Translations under genes and position numbers: made by a program
The notes under the pieces: model-generated
The model's database searches: none
The model's input: only the letters and a program-made list of their open reading frames with translations
Told to the model about the DNA's origin: nothing
From: Candidatus Cloacimonadota bacterium
GTDB taxonomy: Bacteria; Cloacimonadota; Cloacimonadia; Cloacimonadales; Cloacimonadaceae
DNA length: 13,347 nucleotides
Assembly (NCBI GenBank): GCA_023230795.1
Contig: JALNWR010000057.1
Span: 1 to 13,347, forward strand
Reading direction: 5' to 3'
Shown here: piece after piece, positions 7,055 through 13,347 of the stretch
Layout of the letters: the number at the start of each line of letters is the position of its first letter
Position numbering within the stretch: position 1 is the stretch's first letter

Positions 7055-7450
7055 ATGGATAAGATATTGATTACACAAAGTACTGATAAAAGCTTTGGTG
7101 CTACCATTGAAGCGCTGAAAGCTGCTGTAGTTGCCAATAAATTTGGGGTGGTGCATGTGCACGACCTGCAACAATTGATGCAAGATAAAGGCCTGGTTTT
7201 CGAGCGTAAATGCAAGGTCATGGAGGTATGTAATCCTCACACTGCCCAACGGGTATTGGGGATAGACATGGGGGTTTCCAGTTTCCTCCCCTGCCGCATC
7301 TCTGTATATGAAGAGGGTGGCAAGACCATTATGGCAACTCTTAAGCCGAGTATTGTGCTGGCAACGTTTGATGCAAAAGATATTCCGGCAATCGCTCTGG
7401 AAGTGGAAGCTACCCTGATAAGGATTATGCAGGAAGCCGCAGCGACTTAA
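7055..7450 (+). CDS. DUF302 domain protein
   Basis: A 131-residue soluble protein spanning one whole DUF302 domain. Family features are an N-terminal S-T-x-K-S-F-x-A-T-I-E-A-L-K segment (residues 9-22), FGVVHVHDL (30-38), the conserved EVCNPHTAQRVL (57-68) and LPCRISVYEEGGKTIMATLKP (from 78). Cys59, His62 and Cys80 are candidate metal ligands in a family without an established reaction; Cys53 is also present. There is no signal peptide, so it is cytoplasmic. AGGAAAG directly before ATG 7055 sets the start. It lies 8 nt after the small membrane protein gene and is followed by a strong terminator, making it the last gene of the copper cassette. DUF302 genes recur next to heavy-metal ATPases, which supports a metal-stress role, but this is context only. 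Confidence 0.87.
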   Translation: MDKILITQSTDKSFGATIEALKAAVVANKFGVVHVHDLQQLMQDKGLVFERKCKVMEVCNPHTAQRVLGIDMGVSSFLPCRISVYEEGGKTIMATLKPSIVLATFDAKDIPAIALEVEATLIRIMQEAAAT

Positions 7451-7526
7451 ATATAGTGTCCCCTTACCTTACGAGAAGGCAGGCTCTGCTGGAAAGCGGT
7501 TTGCCGGGGATAACAATAAACTGAAT

Positions 7527-7555
7527 AGGGAGTGCAGGCCTGCACTCCCTTTTTT
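7527..7555 (+). terminator. Intrinsic terminator of the copB cassette
   Basis: AGGGAGTGCAGG and CCTGCACTCCCT (7527-7550) form a perfect 24-nt palindrome, immediately followed by TTTTT (7551-7555). It sits 76 nt after the DUF302 stop. The stem is preceded by no A-run, so it reads as a one-way + strand terminator. Confidence 0.9.
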
Positions 7556-7826
7556 AAGCTCATTTTGGGCATGCCAAAAAGGAAACTCATCCTTTTAATC
7601 CAAAATCCCATTCTGATTCTATCGAAAACAGCCATAAATCAGCCCGACATAGCAGTGTATTTATGGATAATCTCAGTTAATGGTCAAAAAGTTCTTGACA
7701 ATCTGCCCAAGCTGTTTTATTCTTGTTCAAGATGCTTTAACGTCTTATATATAGAGACTTGGTAAGATAATAGAGCAAGGCTGGAGCCTATAGGCAAGGC
7801 CTGAGATTACGAAGAAAGGAAAGAAA
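7556..7826. other. Intergenic region before the regulator gene
   Basis: Together with 7451-7555 this is a 376-nt gap with no supported gene. An open frame at 7532-7765 begins inside the terminator palindrome and has no ribosome site, so it is not accepted. Apart from the promoter candidate at 7695-7723, I see only an AT-rich leader (TATATATAG near 7747). Confidence 0.6.
7695..7723 (+). promoter_or_regulatory. Sigma-70-like promoter for the regulator/exported protein genes
   Basis: A perfect TTGACA (7695-7700), a 17-nt spacer and TATTCT (7718-7723, 4 of 6 matches to TATAAT). It lies about 100 nt upstream of ATG 7827 and downstream of the copB cassette terminator, so it would be the natural promoter of the next transcription unit. 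Confidence 0.5.
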
Positions 7827-9206
7827 ATGATAAAAAATGTCAAGATAGTATCCCAGCATGCCCAGGTGATGGAACTCGCCAATGACCTCAAGTTTGAGAT
7901 GTTGAGGGAGTTGATCCGTTCTGCCGCCACCTGTCAGCAGCTGGCTACGGCTTTTGGAGTGAGCAAGCAAAAGGTTCATTACCATTTGAACAAGCTTCTG
8001 GAGGCCGATTTGATCCAGCTGGTGGAAGATATCCCCTCAAACGGCAAGGAGGTTTACTATCGCGCCACCGCCAAGAATTTCGTGCTGGATTTTGCTTTGG
8101 GAGAGCACCTGAGCGAAGGCACCATCAATAGCCGGAATGTGATTCAAAACATCCTGGAAAGCGAATATGGCGTGCCTCTTGCTGTGATCGCTTCGCGTCT
8201 TTTGAAGGACTCTCTGAAGCTGAAAGCGCGGCAGAAATTGCTCATCGTTACCGGAAAATACAATCTGCCTTTGGTAGAAAAGATTCTTTTGGAAGCCGGG
8301 CGCATGAGCATCCGCACCACTTTGATCTATCAGGATACCGAGCTGCTCAAAGCCAAGTTCGAAGAGTTTTCTCTGCCGGCGTTTAATGCGGATTACGAGC
8401 ATTTCAACCGGCTGCTGAGGGTTAGCGACGTATATCTCAATCTCAATGGCGAAGCCCGTAATATCCAATTGACCGATCCGGACAAACTCAAGCTCAGGCT
8501 CGGGCATTTTGCCAAAAGCGGACAGATCATTCAGCAGAAGAAAATCCGGGTGGCGATGATGCCGGGGCTGTTGCGGGACACTTTGTCGGACAAATCTATA
8601 GAGAGCGAATTGCAATTTTGGAAAGCTCTGGATATAGATTATGAGCAGCTCAGCAAAGACACGCTTCAGACCTGTAGCAAATATCAGGACAAGGAATATT
8701 TGGAGCTGATCGGTCAAGACACAAACTTGCGCTTTGGAGTGCAGCAGATCTTCGCAGAGACCGGATCCTTTACTAACCATCCCTGTCAAAGTCCGGTGAT
8801 AAACTATCCTGGCGGAGAAATCCTGATGGTCCCCAAACCTTTAAGTATGAATGGGGAGATCAGGGGAGATGTGGCTTACGCTTTTGGAGAACAGATTTCC
8901 CAGCCAAGCCTGGTAATCAAAAACAACGAAATTAAGAGCTTTTCGGCCAAAAGCAACGAGAAATTGCTGGCCAAAGCCATTATGGCCGGCGGCCAGGACG
9001 GCAGGAAGATCGCCCTCATCTGTCTGGGCACTAATCCCAATGTCTCTTTGGCCAATATAGACCTTTCTTTCAAACAAAAATCCCGCGGGCTGCTCTCTGT
9101 ATATTGGGGAAACAACCGTTCTCTGGGCGGTGATGTAAGCGGTAATCTTGAGTGGTTTTTGCAGATCGAAAACCCCCAGCTAATCACTAATTCAATAACG
9201 AGGTAA
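7827..9206 (+). CDS. ArsR-like winged-helix regulator fused to a degenerate M29 aminopeptidase-like domain
   Basis: A 459-residue cytoplasmic protein. Residues about 17-88 form an ArsR-type winged helix: helix LKFEMLRELI, then CQQLATAFGVSKQKVHYHLNKLLEADLI as helix-turn-helix, then a hairpin wing (LVEDIP...VYYRAT). Residues about 105-459 follow the plan of M29 aminopeptidases, with GQDTNLRFGV, NYPGGEILMVPKP, the GTNP (401-404) turn and QKSRGLLSVYWG (417-428). Of the family's metal ligands, Glu331 (P-G-G-E) is kept. The Glu of 'ELGxGxN' is Leu397, the His of 'EKxxGTxH' is Ser424, and the 'HxD' pair is replaced around LEWF (441-444). I infer a non-catalytic fold reused as a ligand or peptide sensor. 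The start follows AAAGGAAAG. The stop is 2 nt before the next ATG, whose ribosome site GAGGT lies inside this gene, so they are translationally linked. It could instead control an unlinked peptide-uptake regulon. Confidence 0.8.
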   Translation: MIKNVKIVSQHAQVMELANDLKFEMLRELIRSAATCQQLATAFGVSKQKVHYHLNKLLEADLIQLVEDIPSNGKEVYYRATAKNFVLDFALGEHLSEGTINSRNVIQNILESEYGVPLAVIASRLLKDSLKLKARQKLLIVTGKYNLPLVEKILLEAGRMSIRTTLIYQDTELLKAKFEEFSLPAFNADYEHFNRLLRVSDVYLNLNGEARNIQLTDPDKLKLRLGHFAKSGQIIQQKKIRVAMMPGLLRDTLSDKSIESELQFWKALDIDYEQLSKDTLQTCSKYQDKEYLELIGQDTNLRFGVQQIFAETGSFTNHPCQSPVINYPGGEILMVPKPLSMNGEIRGDVAYAFGEQISQPSLVIKNNEIKSFSAKSNEKLLAKAIMAGGQDGRKIALICLGTNPNVSLANIDLSFKQKSRGLLSVYWGNNRSLGGDVSGNLEWFLQIENPQLITNSITR

Positions 9207-9208
9207 TC

Positions 9209-12200
9209 ATGAAAACGAGAATAATCACAATCCTCCTTCTTTTGTGCTCCAGCCTGCTTCTGGCGCAATGGCATATAAACGAAGGCTTTGAAGATAGCAC
9301 CAACCTACCCGCCGGATGGACTATGCATGATGACGGCGATGGCAACTTTTGGCGCGTGGTCACAAACAACCCCCACAGCGGAAATCACGCAGCTTTTGTG
9401 GATAACTATCTGCCAAATCAAAATCAGGACTGGCTGATTACGCCACAGATCACCGTGAGCGAAGGTGACTTTCTGGAGTTTTACACCCGCTCCTGGTATG
9501 GCACAGAAAACCTGAAGGTATATCTATCCACCAGCGGAAATCAAACCGGCAATTTCAATACTTTGCTGCTGCATATGCAAGACCTGGGCACCACATATCA
9601 AATGGGCACGGTAAGCCTGGACAGCTATGCCGGCCTGAGCATCTACCTGGCTTTTTACTGGGAATGCGAAACCTATGGCGTGCTCCTGGATGATGTGAAG
9701 GTGGGGCAGGTGCCTACGGTGGACCCGGAACTCAATCTGCCGGACGCGGTTAGCTTTTATCAAAGCGAAGAGCTGCAGATGGATTTTAGCGAATATATAG
9801 TGATGACCGATCTGAATTTTGCCAGCCTCAGCGTGAGCGGAAACACTAATATCACAGTGGATATTGATGAACTGATAGTTACTTTCAGCGCTCCGGATTT
9901 TAGCGGCAGCGAAGATATTACTTTCACGCTCCTGGATACGCAGACTAATCAAACTGCATCAGACCAGATCTCGGTAAGCGTTTCGGCCGACCCCACGGCT
10001 GATCTGTATGTCTGGCGTGTGATCTATCCCCGATATCATGAATTCGTAGGCCTTCCCTTCTATCCTCAGATCAGGGTGGGCAATGCCGGAACTTCTGTAT
10101 TCAACGGCAGCATAGAGGTGGAGCTGAGCGTCACAAACGACGCTTTGGAGATTTTGTACAACGAGACCGCTATGGTAAACGCCGAAATCCTCCCCGATGA
10201 AAGCGTCCCTGTCAGCTTTGACCAGAGCTTTACTCCAGCTGAGATTGGCCAGCTTTCTTACCATTTCCACATACTTACTTTGGATGACAATCCCGATAAC
10301 AACAGCCATACCCACATGGGTGAAGTGGTGATCCGCGAAAGCAGCGGCGGTCCGGATGGCTTTGGCTATCGCTATATAGATAGCAATGAGCCTTTGGGGC
10401 CTGAGTATGATTGGATCGAGATCAGCGAAACCGGAGTCTCCACCATCATGTATGGAGTGGATGTTTTTTATGGTGATGACAACTTCAGTGAGCCCATCCC
10501 GCTGCCTTTTGACTTCTCCTTTTACGGTATAGACTACGATGAAGCCTATGTGGACATCAATGGCGAAATCCTTTTGGCGGAAAACACCTGGTACACAAAT
10601 TACCCGGGTTCCGGCTGGGGCGGTGACGGTAATATGTTCAACTACATGTACCCCATCCCCGGTTACACCCAAATGCCTGCTTTGATCGCCGTATATTGGG
10701 ATGATCTGGAAGCGGATGAGGGCACTGGAGACATATTTTTCCAGAGCTTTGGTACTGCACCGGAGCGTTATATGGTCTTTCAATGGGATTCTTTGAGGTT
10801 CAGAGCTGGAAGCGGAGCCGAGCAGCTCTTGAAATTCCAGGTTATCCTGCATGAAAATGGTGATATCAAAATGCAATATCACACTGTATCTACCGGGCAA
10901 ACCGGTGCCACTATTCCTCATGACCTTGGACGCAGCGCTACCATCGCCATCCAAAATGAGGCGGCGGATACCGGCCTTTGCTACCTGCGGGAGATAGTGC
11001 AGGGCAATAGCTATATCGGGGTGGAGCCTGCCGGAAACCTTCTGCACGAAGGCCTGGCCATCCTCTTCTACGGTGGTGAGGACGATCAAGGTCCCATCAT
11101 CACTCACAAAGCGGCAGGAAACACCTTCTCCCGGGATATTGAGTTGGCCGCCCACATCATCGATATGAGCGAGCTCAGCAGCGTAACCTTGCATTATGAT
11201 CTGGGTGCGGGATGGCAATCTACCGAATATACAGAAGTGGAGCAAAATGACTATAGCTTCGCCGTTGCTGATATTCCTTTGGGCGCCACTTTCAAATACT
11301 ACTTTGAGGCTATCGACGCACAGGATAACATGAGCCGATTGCCCGCAGATGCTCCGAGCGGCTATTACAGCTTCAAGATTTTGCCCACAGCGGATGCTCA
11401 GGTACTGATAGCCTATAGTGGAAATCAGGATTACCAGCGTCTTGAACTGCCCATCTATGAAGCCGCCATGCAAGAGCAAGAGATCGGCTATGATGTCTAT
11501 GATTGGGAGGAGTATGCCGAATATGCCATCGATCCCCAATATGAAGCTGTGCTGGCTTATGCCAATACAGGCTCTACGAATGACAAGATGAAGTACTTTG
11601 CAGAAGTTTTGACAGACTATCTGGATTTGGGAACAGTGCAAGACCCCAAAAACCTCTGGTTCTCTTCTGATGGATTAGCCGCCGGACAGCATGGACACAG
11701 CAATTCCAGCCCGATCCGCCGGCTGATGAGTGGTTATTTCCGCACTCATTATATTGCTACCGGATTTGGCGGAGGCACAAACGGTCTGGGCGGCCCGGAT
11801 AGCTTTGGCTATGAACATGGCACCATATTGGCTCTGCCGGGAACTCCAGTGGGCACAGCGGGTGTAGAATATCCAGTATATGCCAATTCCCCGGATTGCA
11901 TTTTCCCCAATGACGAAGCCGGAAGCCCGTATTACGACGAAGTGCCTTATCCTGAGATTGGCGCAAACTACGTTTATGCCTTTGAAGACGGTCCCATCAA
12001 TGGAAACGCCTATCTCTATCATGGTGTGGCTGCTACCACGGTGGATACTCCGGTTTACAAAACCATGTATTTCAGCTTTGACTTTTCTCAGCTGACCAAT
12101 AATAATCATCGGATGCAGTGGATGCAGGATTTGATGTTCTGGTGGAACATCAACCCCATCAGCAATACTGACGTCCATACTCCGGTGCTCAGCAGCGGCC

Positions 12201-12466
12201 TGGACAATATCTATCCAAACCCCTTCAACCCCAGTACCACCATACGCTATAATGTCGCAAAGACCGAAAGGATTTCCCTGAAGATATACAATCTCAGAGG
12301 ACAGCAAGTAAAAGAATTAGTCAACGAAAGTAAAACCGCGGGAACTCATACCGCAAATTGGGATGGCACGGATAAAGCGGGAAATCCCGTAGCCAGTGGA
12401 GTCTATTATCTGCGCCTTCAGACCAATACAACGCGTGAAACACGCAAACTAACCATGATCAAATAA
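9209..12466 (+). CDS. Exported multidomain protein with cleaved-adhesin and T9SS sorting domains
   Basis: A 1085-residue protein with a signal peptide (MKTRIITILL..., likely cut after Ala19, LLLA/QWH). Residues about 22-167 are a cleaved-adhesin/choice-of-anchor J jelly roll (INEGFEDSTNLPAGWT, DWLITPQI, LDDVKVG). About 170-260 is a cadherin/Ig-like strand set, and about 263-375 a CARDB-like domain (RVGNAGTSVFNGSIEVELSV). About 382-621 is a large beta-sandwich beginning GFGYRYIDSNEPLGPEYDWIEI. About 627-715 is another Ig-like module. About 733-980 resembles a GATase1/ThuA-like alpha-beta domain, from VLIAYSGNQDY to YFSFDFSQLTNNNHRMQWMQDLMFWW. The sorting domain is 998-1085 (NIYPNPFNPSTT, YNLRGQQVKEL, WDGTD, SGVYYLRL). 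No protease triad is evident. It is probably secreted and surface-bound; adhesion or polymer binding is inferred from the modules. Lies between the regulator (2 nt) and the next exported protein (11 nt). Confidence 0.9.
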   Translation: MKTRIITILLLLCSSLLLAQWHINEGFEDSTNLPAGWTMHDDGDGNFWRVVTNNPHSGNHAAFVDNYLPNQNQDWLITPQITVSEGDFLEFYTRSWYGTENLKVYLSTSGNQTGNFNTLLLHMQDLGTTYQMGTVSLDSYAGLSIYLAFYWECETYGVLLDDVKVGQVPTVDPELNLPDAVSFYQSEELQMDFSEYIVMTDLNFASLSVSGNTNITVDIDELIVTFSAPDFSGSEDITFTLLDTQTNQTASDQISVSVSADPTADLYVWRVIYPRYHEFVGLPFYPQIRVGNAGTSVFNGSIEVELSVTNDALEILYNETAMVNAEILPDESVPVSFDQSFTPAEIGQLSYHFHILTLDDNPDNNSHTHMGEVVIRESSGGPDGFGYRYIDSNEPLGPEYDWIEISETGVSTIMYGVDVFYGDDNFSEPIPLPFDFSFYGIDYDEAYVDINGEILLAENTWYTNYPGSGWGGDGNMFNYMYPIPGYTQMPALIAVYWDDLEADEGTGDIFFQSFGTAPERYMVFQWDSLRFRAGSGAEQLLKFQVILHENGDIKMQYHTVSTGQTGATIPHDLGRSATIAIQNEAADTGLCYLREIVQGNSYIGVEPAGNLLHEGLAILFYGGEDDQGPIITHKAAGNTFSRDIELAAHIIDMSELSSVTLHYDLGAGWQSTEYTEVEQNDYSFAVADIPLGATFKYYFEAIDAQDNMSRLPADAPSGYYSFKILPTADAQVLIAYSGNQDYQRLELPIYEAAMQEQEIGYDVYDWEEYAEYAIDPQYEAVLAYANTGSTNDKMKYFAEVLTDYLDLGTVQDPKNLWFSSDGLAAGQHGHSNSSPIRRLMSGYFRTHYIATGFGGGTNGLGGPDSFGYEHGTILALPGTPVGTAGVEYPVYANSPDCIFPNDEAGSPYYDEVPYPEIGANYVYAFEDGPINGNAYLYHGVAATTVDTPVYKTMYFSFDFSQLTNNNHRMQWMQDLMFWWNINPISNTDVHTPVLSSGLDNIYPNPFNPSTTIRYNVAKTERISLKIYNLRGQQVKELVNESKTAGTHTANWDGTDKAGNPVASGVYYLRLQTNTTRETRKLTMIK

Positions 12467-12477
12467 GGGAGAATAAC

Positions 12478-13347
12478 ATGAAAAAAACTATCGTCCTTGT
12501 CTTTAGCCTATTGCTAAGCATCACCCTGCTCAGTGCAGGAGATTTCTTTATCGGCACCGATACCGATACGCAAAAGTATCTGCCGATATATGGCTATGCC
12601 AATTACGGCTGGAGCAAATTCATCTACAAGAATACAGAGCTGACGGCCGCAGGCTTTACCACAGCCCAAAGCATCGAGAAGATCGCTTTTTATGTGGACA
12701 CTGAACACACCGACTACGTGATGGACAATCAAGAAATCTATATGGGAGCTTTCTACGATGATGATTGTACTACTTCCTACCAGAATCCAGTTTATTCTAC
12801 TCTGGTTTACTCTGGCTCGGTCTCGTGGAATGGCCCGGGCTGGACAGAGATAACCCTGGACACTCCCTATACTTGGGACCCCAGCACTCCCTGGAGCCTG
12901 GAAATCCTCTGGGAAAACCGTGACGGCAGCAGGATCAGCGGACCTCCCTATTTCCGTACTACAGATACAGACTACTACAGTGGGGTTTACAAGACTTCCA
13001 GTAGCTCTTTTCCCACCTCCAGCGGCTCTCGTAAAAGATACCGCCCCAATATCTGGTTTATTACCCCGGCTACCGCACCTCCCACTCCAGCCGAAGCAAT
13101 GGCTCCGGTCCATGAAGCTACAGATATTGATATAAATACTAAGCTGAACTGGCAGCACACCGGCGGTTCACCTGATGACTATCTGCTATGGTTTGGCACA
13201 GACAATCCCCCCACCAATATCGAAAATGCCCTTGTCACCACGAGCACCAGCTACACCCCTGCTGAGTATCTGGACTATGGTACCACCTACTATTGGAGAG
13301 TGATCCCCCGCAATAGCTTTGGCCCGGCAATGAATTGTCCCTTCTGG
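12478..13347 (+). CDS. Exported beta-sandwich/FN3-type protein (3' end outside window)
   Basis: The reading frame is open to the last base, giving the first 290 residues. AAGGGAGA at 12464-12471 precedes ATG 12478. A signal peptide (MKKTIVLVFSLLLSITLLSA, cut after Ala20) is followed by a Tyr/Trp/Thr-rich beta-sandwich, about 21-200. This starts with an IGT-TDT-QKYLPIYGYANYGWS block, then AGFTTAQSIEKIAFYVDT and WTEITLDTPYTWDPSTPWSLEILWEN, a pattern common in exported proteins of Bacteroidota/Cloacimonadota style. Residues about 205-290 are an FN3-like module (PVHEATDIDINTKLNW, YLLWFGTD, YGTTYYWRVIPRNSFGPA). The missing part probably holds more modules and a sorting domain. It lies 11 nt after the preceding stop, so it is likely in the same transcript. 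Function is unknown; an extracellular surface or secreted role is inferred from the signal peptide and folds. Confidence 0.85.
   Translation, partial: MKKTIVLVFSLLLSITLLSAGDFFIGTDTDTQKYLPIYGYANYGWSKFIYKNTELTAAGFTTAQSIEKIAFYVDTEHTDYVMDNQEIYMGAFYDDDCTTSYQNPVYSTLVYSGSVSWNGPGWTEITLDTPYTWDPSTPWSLEILWENRDGSRISGPPYFRTTDTDYYSGVYKTSSSSFPTSSGSRKRYRPNIWFITPATAPPTPAEAMAPVHEATDIDINTKLNWQHTGGSPDDYLLWFGTDNPPTNIENALVTTSTSYTPAEYLDYGTTYYWRVIPRNSFGPAMNCPFW

Noticed and set aside
7532..7765. 77-codon + strand open frame after the DUF302 gene
   Set aside because: It starts inside the terminator palindrome, has no ribosome site and matches no family I know.
9959..11641. 560-codon open frame on the - strand
   Set aside because: It is antisense to the well-supported exported protein gene, has low-complexity content with no recognisable domain, and fits the expected mirror of that gene's codon bias.
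12514..13158. 214-codon open frame on the - strand
   Set aside because: It opposes the + strand partial gene at 12478, which has a signal peptide, a ribosome site and an FN3-like domain; the reverse frame has none of these.

Overview
The window looks like a fragment of a Gram-negative, probably anaerobic bacterium that exports large beta-sandwich proteins carrying the Por/type IX secretion (T9SS) type A C-terminal sorting domain. Two complete C-termini carry the 'YPNPFNPSTT...YN.RGQ.V.EL...G.H...WDG.D..G.PV.SG.Y' signature. Together with signal-peptide proteins rich in choice-of-anchor, CARDB-like and FN3-like modules, this style is typical of Cloacimonadota and related FCB-group lineages. 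The phylum is inferred from protein style only; there is no rRNA or other phylogenetic marker here.

Layout: (1) Nucleotides 2-2131 hold the 3' part of a large exported protein on the + strand, probably the segment just after a von Willebrand A domain, ending in a sorting domain. (2) A strong hairpin lies in the convergent gap, followed by an MFS transporter on the - strand (2340-3728). (3) About 950 nt (3729-4679) have no convincing gene. They form a repeat island with three 14-nt tandem repeats, several perfect hairpin palindromes, clustered CTCGAG motifs and an array of six 54-nt units (4085-4388), plus outlying fragments of the same elements. (4) A copper-handling cassette on the + strand follows: a CopB-type (CPH-motif) P1B ATPase, a 45-residue Trp/Met-rich single-span membrane protein and a DUF302 protein. 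It is closed by a 24-nt perfect palindrome with a T-run. (5) After a plausible promoter at 7695-7723 comes a tightly spaced + strand run. It holds an ArsR-like winged helix fused to a degenerate M29 aminopeptidase fold, then a 1085-residue exported multidomain protein with a sorting domain 2 nt downstream. A second exported FN3-type protein follows 11 nt later and runs off the window.

The most unusual items are the regulator whose peptidase-like domain has lost most of the family's metal ligands and which appears co-transcribed with surface proteins, and the 54-nt repeat array. The array stays open in four reading frames at once and has a conserved mini-hairpin in most units, so it is better read as a non-coding repeat element than as a gene.
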